Below are positions 18,741 to 26,258 of a DNA stretch of 64,000 nt, one piece after another. The notes below the pieces were generated by a model that had not been told where the DNA came from, searched no databases, and was given only the letters and a program-made list of their open reading frames with translations. Position 1 is the first letter of the stretch. Each line of letters begins with the position of its first letter. The translations under genes and the position numbers were made by a program. Origin of the DNA: BCD1 sp965230565 (GTDB lineage Bacteria; Bacteroidota; Bacteroidia; Chitinophagales; Saprospiraceae); contig CBDDLH010000015.1 in NCBI GenBank assembly GCA_965230565.1, positions 186,001 through 250,000 of the forward strand, given 5' to 3'.

Positions 18741-20411
18741 GTGAAAAAACTATTCTTTTTGAGCCTGCTGATTATTTTGAATATCGAAGCTTTTTCCCAG
18801 CATGATTTCTATAATAATGCCAATTACCAATTCACACGGGCAGATACGCTTCGTGGTATGTTACGCCCCGAAAGAACCTGCTTCGATGTCACCTTCTACG
18901 ACCTCAATATCAAAATAGATCCGGAGGAGCGGAGCATTAATGGTTATGTTGAAATGATCTATAACATTGAAGAAGATTTCACTACCCTACAGGTAGACCT
19001 TTACAGGAATATGGACATTCTTAAAATCACCTATGATGGTCAATTCCTCAAATACGATCGAGAATACAATGCCGTATTTGTACATTTTCCAAAAGTTCAG
19101 GAAAAAGGGAAAACCGGAAAAATCCGGATTTATTACCAGGGGAAACCTCAGGTAGCCGTCAGTCCTCCCTGGGATGGAGGTTTTGTCTGGAGTACGGACC
19201 GAAATTTAAAACCATGGATAGGAGTTGCCTGCGAAGGAGACGGAGCAAGCCTATGGTGGCCTAATAAAGATCATTTGTCTGATGAACCCGATAGTATGGG
19301 AATCAATATTACCATTCCATCCGGATTAACCTGTGTTTCCAATGGTGATCTGCGAGGGATTGAAGATAAAGGGGCTACCCAAACCTTTCAGTGGTTTGTT
19401 TCTTACCCAATCAACAATTATAATGTAACGGTGAACATTGCTGATTATGCCCACTTTTCAGAAAAATATACCTCCTTTGACGGAGAAGAACTGGAACTGG
19501 ACTATTATGTTTTGAGATATAACCTGGAAAAAGCACAAAAGCATTTTAAACAAGTCCATCAGGTGCTGGCAGCCTACGAACGTTTCTTTGGAAAATATCC
19601 ATTCTGGAATGACGGCTTTGGCATGGTCGAAACCCCCTACCTCGGCATGGAACACCAGGGAGCCATTGCTTATGGCAATCAATACAAACGTGGATACCTG
19701 GGAGGCATGATCCCCAGAGATATGGACTGGGATTATATCATCGTTCATGAAATCGCCCATGAATATTTTGGCAATAGTATCAGTTGTAATGATTTGAGTG
19801 AAATGTGGATCCACGAATCCTTTGCAACTTACATGGAGGCTCTATATGTGGAATACATTCACGGTTATGAGGATGCTGTAAGGTTTATGCGGACCAAAAA
19901 CTTTTTCCTTGGCAACAGAGAACCAATTATCGGCCCCAAAGATGTCAATTGGGAAAACTGGGAATACAGCGATCACTATGGTAAAGGCGCTTTGGTGCTG
20001 CACACCCTACGTCATGCCATCAATGATGATGTCCAATGGTTCAAATTGCTGCGAGGTTTTTACCAAAAATATGCCATCAGCAATATCACCACCGAAGATT
20101 TTGTGAATTATGTAAATGATTTCACCGGAGAAGATTATTCCGCCTTTTTTGACCAATATTTGGAACATCCCGCCCTTCCGGAATTGCAGTATAAAATCAA
20201 AGAGGAAGGGAAGAATCTTTTGGTAGAATTCAAGTGGTCTGCCGACGTAAAAGACTTTAACATGCCAATCAAATTAGGTAATCCTGAAAACTACATCATG
20301 GTAAGGCCCAATACTCAGGATTGGCAAAAGGTGGAATTGAAGAAGCTCTCTAAGAAGGAATTTGATATTGCGACGGAGTTGTTTTTGATAGAGACGAAGA
20401 AGATGAGGTAG
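18741..20411 (+). CDS. Secreted M1-family zinc metallopeptidase
   Basis: This is an aminopeptidase-N-type (gluzincin) enzyme. A GTG start at 18741 gives a signal peptide (KKLFFLSLLIILNIEAFSQ). The N-terminal beta-saddle domain is followed by a GMEHQGAIAYG segment, the counterpart of the GxMEN substrate-binding motif. The zinc site HEIAHEYFGN begins near residue 336 and is followed by 18 residues and the third ligand Glu in EMWIHESFATY. These features are complete, so activity is expected. At 556 aa it is short for M1 and lacks the long helical C-terminal domain, as in other secreted Bacteroidota M1 proteins. There is no T9SS tail, so a periplasmic location is likely. Degenerate TTACGGG repeats follow the stop codon. 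Confidence 0.93.
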   Translation: MKKLFFLSLLIILNIEAFSQHDFYNNANYQFTRADTLRGMLRPERTCFDVTFYDLNIKIDPEERSINGYVEMIYNIEEDFTTLQVDLYRNMDILKITYDGQFLKYDREYNAVFVHFPKVQEKGKTGKIRIYYQGKPQVAVSPPWDGGFVWSTDRNLKPWIGVACEGDGASLWWPNKDHLSDEPDSMGINITIPSGLTCVSNGDLRGIEDKGATQTFQWFVSYPINNYNVTVNIADYAHFSEKYTSFDGEELELDYYVLRYNLEKAQKHFKQVHQVLAAYERFFGKYPFWNDGFGMVETPYLGMEHQGAIAYGNQYKRGYLGGMIPRDMDWDYIIVHEIAHEYFGNSISCNDLSEMWIHESFATYMEALYVEYIHGYEDAVRFMRTKNFFLGNREPIIGPKDVNWENWEYSDHYGKGALVLHTLRHAINDDVQWFKLLRGFYQKYAISNITTEDFVNYVNDFTGEDYSAFFDQYLEHPALPELQYKIKEEGKNLLVEFKWSADVKDFNMPIKLGNPENYIMVRPNTQDWQKVELKKLSKKEFDIATELFLIETKKMR

Positions 20412-20424
20412 ATGATCCGGGTTC

Positions 20425-20460
20425 CGAGTTACGGGTTACGGGTTACGGGTTACGGGTTAC
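20425..20460 (+). repeat. TTACGGG heptamer tandem repeat; left arm of an inverted repeat
   Basis: About four and a half copies of the heptamer TTACGGG follow an initial CGAG. The first 13 bases (20425-20437) are the exact reverse complement of 21218-21230, on the far side of the AT-rich lipoprotein gene, and the match extends to 16 of 17 with flanking bases. It resembles short heptameric intergenic repeats seen in other bacteria; its origin here is unknown. Confidence 0.75.
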
Positions 20461-20491
20461 TAACTTATTGACTACTTATTAATAATAATAA

Positions 20492-21154
20492 ATGATGCTA
20501 AAAAAGGGTAGTTTCATCATTTTGTTTTTTCTCATGTTTATTTTGGGATGTTATGAAGATAATTCAACCTTTAATGAGAATCGAAAATATATTGGATTTT
20601 GGTATGAAACTAAATGGACTTTCAATTTTAATCAAAATGGGAATTACATCTTATTTAGTGAGGGGCACGGTGGAGGAAACCCCAAATCCGGATCCTACAT
20701 CATAAAAGACAGTTTAATTCTTTTAATTTCAGATACGGAAGACTTTGAAAATTGGCGATTGAAAAGATTAAAAATTACTAGGGAGGGATGTTTAAGAGAT
20801 TACAGGAATAATATCTATTGCGAAAATGAAGAAAAATTAAATGAAATTTCTGAAAAAGTATTTTGGGAATCGTTAGAGGTTCAAGAAAATCTTGACAAAT
20901 TAGAAATTGTCCAAAAGAAAAGAGAGGAGCTTGCAAAGCAAGATAGTCTGAAAAAATACATGCTAATTTCAAATGGGATTGTTGTTATTGATAAGAAGGA
21001 ATATTTTGAACACCAATTAGTCAGTTGGCATTCAAAATATAGAAGAAACCAAATCCATTTAAGGCTGTATTCGAAGTTAAATCCGGCAAGAATCTATAAT
21101 ACTGAATTTGAATTAATCAAGGTATTAGAAACTGGAACCAGCAAAGCCGACTGA
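20492..21154 (+). CDS. AT-rich orphan lipoprotein (220 aa)
   Basis: I do not recognise this protein. The signal peptide is followed by a lipobox (FILGC, Cys about residue 20). A following beta-rich part (GFWYETKWTFNFNQNGNY... GSYIIKDSLILLIS) resembles small lipocalin-like or META-like lipoproteins that compare a WxF...NGxY pattern. The C-terminal half is highly charged and probably helical (residues ~105-150). Codon use is distinctly richer in A and T than in the neighbours, which suggests separate origin. It lies between the two arms of an inverted repeat (20425-20437 and 21218-21230) and is followed by a strong hairpin terminator. The start could be either of two adjacent ATGs (20492 or 20495). 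Confidence 0.75.
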   Translation: MMLKKGSFIILFFLMFILGCYEDNSTFNENRKYIGFWYETKWTFNFNQNGNYILFSEGHGGGNPKSGSYIIKDSLILLISDTEDFENWRLKRLKITREGCLRDYRNNIYCENEEKLNEISEKVFWESLEVQENLDKLEIVQKKREELAKQDSLKKYMLISNGIVVIDKKEYFEHQLVSWHSKYRRNQIHLRLYSKLNPARIYNTEFELIKVLETGTSKAD

Positions 21155-21157
21155 CAA

Positions 21158-21192
21158 AAATACTCTGTGCTGCAGTGCAGCACAGAGTATTT
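21158..21192. terminator. Bidirectional hairpin terminator
   Basis: Perfect 17-base arms (21158-21174 and 21176-21192) form a GC-rich hairpin flanked by A-runs on the left and T-rich sequence on the right. It sits 4 bases after the lipoprotein stop and faces the convergent M4 peptidase gene, so it can end both transcripts. Confidence 0.85.
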
Positions 21193-21217
21193 CTTAACTA
21201 ATTAGGCTATAATACGC

Positions 21218-21230
21218 AACCCGTAACTCG
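21218..21230 (-). repeat. Right arm of the inverted repeat flanking the orphan lipoprotein
   Basis: This 13-base element is the exact reverse complement of 20425-20437. It is a single unit here, whereas the left arm continues into a heptamer array. Confidence 0.7.
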
Positions 21231-21235
21231 AAACA

Positions 21236-21613
21236 TTATTCAGCCTTCAAAACCCGAATCACTCCTACCTGCTCATTAGTCCTTAGCTCTACAAAATACG
21301 GTCCGCTGGGTAAAGCAGAAAAGTCAATCTGATCCTTTTGCAAACCTGCACCAAACGATTCATGAAACTGCAATTGAACCTTACCCGTCAGGTCATAAAC
21401 ATTGATCTGAACATCCGCCGCATCCGTCAATTCAAATTGTATTTCTAATTGATTTACAAATGGATTAGGCGCAGCGGTCAACAACATACCCTCACGCTCT
21501 AAATCCTCTGTAGAGGTCAAATCACGCTCCCCTAACAGCAAACCATAAGCCCCAGTTAGCACTTCCTGTGATAAAAGCCTGAGCACCTCCGGCCGGAGTG
21601 ATTTTATCAGCAT
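21236..21613 (-). CDS. T9SS sorting tail of the M4 peptidase, displaced frame
   Basis: This frame continues the M4 peptidase gene after a frameshift. Its useful part, from about GERDLTSTEDLEREG onward, is a type A T9SS C-terminal domain: TAAPNPFVNQLEIQFEL, VYDLTGKVQL, a beta-rich core, and the terminal SGPYFVELRTNEQ...IRVLKAE. The apparent start at 21613 lies inside the upstream frame and has no independent start context. Removing one base from the G4 run (plus-strand C at 21529-21532) joins the two frames into one ~1050-aa protein. It is therefore best treated as the 3' part of one gene, whether genuinely broken or miscalled. Confidence 0.8.
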   Translation of the reverse strand: MLIKSLRPEVLRLLSQEVLTGAYGLLLGERDLTSTEDLEREGMLLTAAPNPFVNQLEIQFELTDAADVQINVYDLTGKVQLQFHESFGAGLQKDQIDFSALPSGPYFVELRTNEQVGVIRVLKAE

Positions 21614-24389
21614 TGAGATCTATTATGGCAATGATCTCATCATCCGTCTGACTCAAGGCATCAAATATTAGTTGGTCATCTTCCATCGAATAATTCGGCC
21701 TTCCTAATACAAGATTATCTTCAAAAATATACCCGACCTCACCGGCTTCAGTATCCACCGCTATTACTGAAAAATCCGAGAAGTTTTCTGCATCGCCAAT
21801 GAAATCCAGTGCGATGATATTGGGACTGTTTTTGGAAAAAGTAGGGTCCCCTACCCCCGAATTATCCGGCAATCCGCTAAAGATCTTGAACACATAACCG
21901 TCTCCGAAGAAATTAAAACCATTATCCCATACATTGATCAAACCAATATCCCAGTAATCGGAAGTATTGCCAAAATCATCATCCAAAACATTATAGGCAT
22001 CAAATAGCAACAACTCCCCGGAATAATCCCATTCAATGAAGTCCGCATATTGAACATCATCGGTAAACACACCTTGCTGGGACGTGGGATTTAATATTTC
22101 AATATACTGCCCTTGTGTACTGATGAAGTCAAAAATGAAAACGTAATTGTCCCAATCGGTAGTCAACGCCGCCAATTTGGTACCATCTTTGGAAATAGCC
22201 ACATTTCTCCAGATATGTTGTGGATTTGTTTCCAGGTAATATTCATCGTATTGCCCCGTTCCGTCATTTAATTCCAAAACTTTGATGTCATTGTTATCAT
22301 CGACAAATAAAATGAACGTACCATCGTCGGTCACACTTGGCCGGCTTAAAATACCCGAGTTGGACACAACAGGGAAGTTCGTTCCGTCAAACAAATACAA
22401 AGCATCGAAATCTCCATCTGTCAGCAGAATATAATCATCTCCTTCATTGGTATCGAGTTCCTCCGTCCCCCCTGAACCTGACCCATCCGTTATACCTACC
22501 TGATCAAAGGCACTTGCTGCCGCGGCTACCTGATTGGAAGAAGACCCGAAAATATCCGATGCGGCCTGAATAACGGCCAAACGGCAATCAATGAACTGAG
22601 ATTGATTGGTTAAATAGGTGGTTAAAGCACGGTAATACACTCTTCTGGCATCACTATTTCCTACGGAAGTGGCAAAAAGGTAAAAGGCATGATTGGGAAT
22701 CCCGCTGTTCACATGTACTCCTCCGTTATCTCCTTCGTTGGTAAATGGAAGATCTTCATACTCATTCATATGTGCCGGCTGCCATCCGGGAAAGCTTAGC
22801 CCGTTGCCACCCTGATTTGGATCAGAAAGGTCACGCAATGCGCCGGAAGTGAAAATGCCGGAATTAACGATATCTTCTCCTAACTGCCAGTCATCCGGAT
22901 CGATCATTACTCCAAAAACGTCTGCAAAACTTTCATTGAGAGCTCCGGATTGTCCCTGGTAGATAAGTCCTGCTGAACTGCCCACCACACCGTGAGTCAT
23001 TTCGTGGCCTCCGGTATCCAACGATTTTTGAAGAGGGCTGCTGAAGGCCTGGCTGCCGTTGCCATAAAACATGGCTGCTCCATTCCAAAAAGCATTGTCC
23101 ATTCCGGAACCGTCTGTTTCCGCAACATTGATAAACGCCACGATATTTCCACCACTTCCATTAATCGAATTCCTGGAGTGTACTCCCCTGAAATATTCAT
23201 AACTCTCCGCAGCATGGAAATGCGCACTTACCGCTTTCGGATCATTCCAGTTATTACCGGATCCAAATATATAGCTGGCATCAAAATCATTGCTGGAAGG
23301 ATTCGTATTCTGAGCATCCAAAGTCAAAATAACGCCACTCATATTATTGGGAATATCCGATGATGGATCAAACATATCCCTCCCCACATCCAGCATAACA
23401 TAATCTCCACCATCTTCATAAACATTCAAAGTGCGAATGACTCCTTTCAAATCCACACCGGTCCCTGTGGTTCCACCTAATACACCCAATTCCATTTCAT
23501 GATCATGTTGACAATGTCCGTGTTCCTTTCTCAATAAATCAGGATATAAAGTACAGCTGTTATTTATTTTGTGAATAATGGCCCCGGAGTGAGCATCAAT
23601 ATAATAATCCCAGTTTTCTAACAAGTTGGGAATCACATTCACCTTCCAGCACAAAACTTCCTGCTCAGGATCATTATCAATATGATAAATGATCAGTTCT
23701 GGTTCTACTCCATTTGAGGCAACCAGCTGCTGTTCTTCTGCTGACAATTCTTTTATCGTAGTAAACGATGATAAATCATTTGTAGCCACGGTTTTGGCCA
23801 CCTCTCCAGTGATGGCAGGGTTCAGGTCCTTGATTGCCGGGGTTGGGAAATAACGGCCATTCAACCTTTCAACCACTGCTTCCGAATTGGAATGTACAAT
23901 GACCTGACCGCCATAAACTGGCAATCCATGATAATATTGCTGCATTCGATAGTGCGTAAAACCCAGATCATCCGTTTCTGTTCGGGTCAAAGCAAACTCT
24001 GAAACAGGGTCATCGATTTTCATAAGATCAGCAGCCGCCATTAAATACTCCCGGACTTGCTGTTCCCCAGGCAAAGCTCGCTTTTCAGTGTCCAGTTGGC
24101 CCGAAATGAATAAAGGCAGGCCATTTTCGCTCGCTTCAATCTTCAAAAATGATTCTTTCGACAATAACCTTGGCGGAATAGTTGCTTGCTTGAGATTTGA
24201 TCTCACAGGTAGGACTCTATTGGCTCTTGGTATCCCCTGCAACATTTTGTCATCTACCTGAAATGTGGCAGGATCGAAATTGGTAGGCGTAATACCGTCA
24301 GGTTTTTGAGGCTTGGTTTGTTGAGCAAAAGCAGTTTGCGTAAAAACCAGCAAAGACAATAACAGCAGAAAAGATTTAAAATTTTGCAT
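21522..24389 (-). CDS. Secreted M4-family (thermolysin-like) metallopeptidase, main part
   Basis: This 955-aa frame encodes a zinc endopeptidase precursor. A signal peptide (~1-22, ending AFAQ) is followed by an FTP/PepSY-type propeptide (about 60-270). The M4 catalytic domain carries HEMTH (about residue 461) and the Glu ligand in GALNESFADVFG. The conserved VHVNSGIPNHAFYLFA segment supplies the active-site region near the catalytic His. After ~640 comes a TolB/WD40-like beta-propeller-type region (NDIKVLELNDGTGQYDEYY...). The frame stops at 21522 before the sorting tail, which lies in the next frame (21236-21613). Without the tail the enzyme would not be exported by T9SS. The family call is firm; the break is discussed as a finding. 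Confidence 0.92.
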   Translation of the reverse strand: MQNFKSFLLLLSLLVFTQTAFAQQTKPQKPDGITPTNFDPATFQVDDKMLQGIPRANRVLPVRSNLKQATIPPRLLSKESFLKIEASENGLPLFISGQLDTEKRALPGEQQVREYLMAAADLMKIDDPVSEFALTRTETDDLGFTHYRMQQYYHGLPVYGGQVIVHSNSEAVVERLNGRYFPTPAIKDLNPAITGEVAKTVATNDLSSFTTIKELSAEEQQLVASNGVEPELIIYHIDNDPEQEVLCWKVNVIPNLLENWDYYIDAHSGAIIHKINNSCTLYPDLLRKEHGHCQHDHEMELGVLGGTTGTGVDLKGVIRTLNVYEDGGDYVMLDVGRDMFDPSSDIPNNMSGVILTLDAQNTNPSSNDFDASYIFGSGNNWNDPKAVSAHFHAAESYEYFRGVHSRNSINGSGGNIVAFINVAETDGSGMDNAFWNGAAMFYGNGSQAFSSPLQKSLDTGGHEMTHGVVGSSAGLIYQGQSGALNESFADVFGVMIDPDDWQLGEDIVNSGIFTSGALRDLSDPNQGGNGLSFPGWQPAHMNEYEDLPFTNEGDNGGVHVNSGIPNHAFYLFATSVGNSDARRVYYRALTTYLTNQSQFIDCRLAVIQAASDIFGSSSNQVAAAASAFDQVGITDGSGSGGTEELDTNEGDDYILLTDGDFDALYLFDGTNFPVVSNSGILSRPSVTDDGTFILFVDDNNDIKVLELNDGTGQYDEYYLETNPQHIWRNVAISKDGTKLAALTTDWDNYVFIFDFISTQGQYIEILNPTSQQGVFTDDVQYADFIEWDYSGELLLFDAYNVLDDDFGNTSDYWDIGLINVWDNGFNFFGDGYVFKIFSGLPDNSGVGDPTFSKNSPNIIALDFIGDAENFSDFSVIAVDTEAGEVGYIFEDNLVLGRPNYSMEDDQLIFDALSQTDDEIIAIIDLNADKITPAGGAQAFITGSANWGLWFAVRGA

Positions 24390-24427
24390 TTGTTCAGAGT
24401 TAAAATTGCACGTAGCAGTTAAATAAT

Positions 24428-24865
24428 TTATTTGGATGGCTTGACTGTTTCCATCAGTGACTTATAAAAGTCCATCATTTTGACTTCAGGAAGCGGGCGT
24501 TGGTCACTCCAGCTGATGAAGTTCTCCGATTCGCCGTCCACCATTCTGATGAAATAATAGATATTCCCGGGTTGATTAAATATGAGCTCCTTAAAACCAA
24601 GGGTTTCATAATCCATGTATATTGATTCAGCCTTTTTCTTTTTGACCTTATCCATTTCTTCCAGCTGCCCCGGAGAAGGCACTTTAAAAAGTTGCCCGTT
24701 TTCCAACAACAAATATTCATTGACCATGCCGGTAAAACCTCCTCCACTGCCGAAATAGAGTTGTTTTTCCGGAAGATTATCAATGGTGTAGGTGGTTGTT
24801 TTACATGAAAAAATGAGGAAAGTTGCCAGAACTAACAAAATTGCCAACGGTGATGTGTTTCTCAT
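24428..24865 (-). CDS. Small lipoprotein of unknown function (145 aa)
   Basis: An ATG at 24865 gives a signal peptide with a lipobox (LIFSC), preferable to the TTG nine bases upstream. The mature part begins TYTIDNLPEKQLYFGSGGGFTG and contains YLLLENGQLFKVPSP, a central Lys-rich stretch and an FIRMVDGESE region. It resembles small Bacteroidota lipoproteins that contain a FGxGGGFTGxxxxYxLxxNGxxF pattern, but I know of no assigned function. It is 39 bp upstream of the M4 peptidase gene on the same strand, so the two may be co-transcribed. Confidence 0.75.
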   Translation of the reverse strand: MRNTSPLAILLVLATFLIFSCKTTTYTIDNLPEKQLYFGSGGGFTGMVNEYLLLENGQLFKVPSPGQLEEMDKVKKKKAESIYMDYETLGFKELIFNQPGNIYYFIRMVDGESENFISWSDQRPLPEVKMMDFYKSLMETVKPSK

Positions 24866-25038
24866 GGTAATCAAATTGAGGGTTTAATAATGATGTAAAT
24901 ATAGGGAATAAAAATGCTTAAATGATTGAATGCGTGAATGCATGAATTTGTTGTTAATTGGACGAATTCTACTAAAACAATGTTTTAAGTCAGTAATTGA
25001 AAAAACTCATCTATGGGTCAAAGGCCAATATATTCTTA

Positions 25039-25122
25039 ACCACAGGGAGCACTGAGAAGGCACAGTGAACACTGAGGTCTAACGCATGCTACTTGAACGA
25101 TTTGAACTACTTGAACTTCATT
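25039..25122. repeat. Degenerate short tandem repeats downstream of the M15 gene
   Basis: Variants of a GCACTGAGA/GCACAGTGA/ACACTGAGG unit run from 25039 to 25080, followed by repeats of ACTTGAAC at about 25090-25119. They fill the spacer between the M15 stop and the small lipoprotein gene. No protein is encoded. Confidence 0.5.
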
Positions 25123-25124
25123 TC

Positions 25125-25931
25125 TTACTTCAAACAATCCTCATTAATTCCCAAAACATATTTCTCAACCACCCCAATCTGTGGAGCTGTTTCGGAACCT
25201 TGAAAACCGTTGATGGCTTCATCCGTCAGATTTTTACGAGCAAGTTCCGTCAACTGCTTCGCCAATGGAATGTAGGACCAGTGCCATCGTTCTTCTTCAT
25301 AACCGTGTGGACGTTCAGATCCTTTCGCTGTATAAGGCTGGCAAAAGCCAAAAGATGGTCCGTTTGTGACGAGCCACTGGTAAATTTCAGCACCTTTCCC
25401 TTCCTTAAAATATTCATTGGTGAAATTATTGAGATCAAGATCTGTACCCCAATGATGTCGGGAGGTACCAGGCATAGAACTGTACAACAAAATTCTCAAT
25501 GCCCTTGTCTTTGGGTCCGGGTATTTCTCTGCAGCATTGGCACCTTCTTCAATCAATCGGCTTCCCGTCCATTTACCTTCCCAGATGGATTTCTGATGTT
25601 CAAAATTCCTGGTAGCTGACCTGATGATCAGTTTAATTCCGTCCGAAGCAGCAGCATCTGCCATACTTTTAAAAGCTTCCCAGGTTTCTTTATGTAAATA
25701 ATAGACCCTTGCCCCATCGGTATATGCCGGGTCAACTTTTACAAAAGCGTGGTGTTTAGATGGTTGAAAATATCCCCGTAAATAATCCAGGGTAAAGGTA
25801 GTATCGATCTCGATTAAGTCTTGAGCAATCTCTTTCTGTTCAGGAGTGGTCTCAGCTGGCTTAGCGGACGGACCAGTACAGGAAAAAGACGCGAAGACGA
25901 ATAAACACAGGGATGGTAATAACCAGTTCAT
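25125..25931 (-). CDS. M15-family D-alanyl-D-alanine carboxypeptidase, lipoprotein (VanY-like)
   Basis: This zinc peptidase of the VanY/DacY class trims the terminal D-Ala of peptidoglycan stem peptides. The 268-aa product has a lipoprotein signal (FASFSC). The catalytic domain contains SATRNFEHQKSIWEGKW, the HHWGTDLDLN zinc site (His and Asp ligands in an HxxxxxD pattern), and the ERWHWSYIP segment with the catalytic Glu and third-ligand His. All expected residues are present. The start is an ATG at 25931 directly before the signal peptide. It is probably periplasmic, tethered to a membrane. No vancomycin-resistance genes are nearby, so a role in cell-wall remodelling is more likely. Confidence 0.92.
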   Translation of the reverse strand: MNWLLPSLCLFVFASFSCTGPSAKPAETTPEQKEIAQDLIEIDTTFTLDYLRGYFQPSKHHAFVKVDPAYTDGARVYYLHKETWEAFKSMADAAASDGIKLIIRSATRNFEHQKSIWEGKWTGSRLIEEGANAAEKYPDPKTRALRILLYSSMPGTSRHHWGTDLDLNNFTNEYFKEGKGAEIYQWLVTNGPSFGFCQPYTAKGSERPHGYEEERWHWSYIPLAKQLTELARKNLTDEAINGFQGSETAPQIGVVEKYVLGINEDCLK

Positions 25932-26258
25932 TTGTATTGGTTTGTTTAAAATATGTTTGAATTATAGGTCATTTGAAATGAACAATTTTTCCATTAGAAT
26001 AATTTTGAGGCAAAAAGGGATAACTGGAAAAATGGATTATTGGATTAGGTAAATCTTTTTTCATTAATCCAACTTTCCTTTTCATTCACTTTCCTCTCTA
26101 TGAACCTGGAATAAAGTTGCCATTTTTTCAAAACTTTCCAATTAAATTTCACAACATACCCATAGTAAATTATGGAAGAGCCGAAATTTATAACAAACAT
26201 TGAAACAAACTCCCTAACTTTGCGGCCATTAACAAAAAATTAAAGCTTAGGAAAGTCT
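25932..26258. other. Divergent spacer between the M15 gene and mnmG
   Basis: This 327-bp AT-rich spacer should hold promoters for both flanking genes. A TAACTTTG box at 26215-26222 is an exact TAnnTTTG match 37 bases before the mnmG ATG, although no TTG lies at the ideal distance upstream. No small gene or hairpin terminator was seen. Confidence 0.5.
26215..26222 (+). promoter_or_regulatory. Probable -7 box of the mnmG promoter
   Basis: TAACTTTG matches the Bacteroidota -7 consensus TAnnTTTG and would start transcription about 30 bases before the ATG at 26259. The -33 element is weak. Confidence 0.5.

Noticed and set aside
20425..20460. Telomere-like TTACGGG repeat as a replicon end
   Set aside because: Only about four copies, and coding sequence continues on both sides, so this is an internal intergenic repeat.
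25086..25619. 177-codon plus-strand frame
   Set aside because: Lies opposite the well-supported M15 carboxypeptidase gene and has no recognisable protein features.
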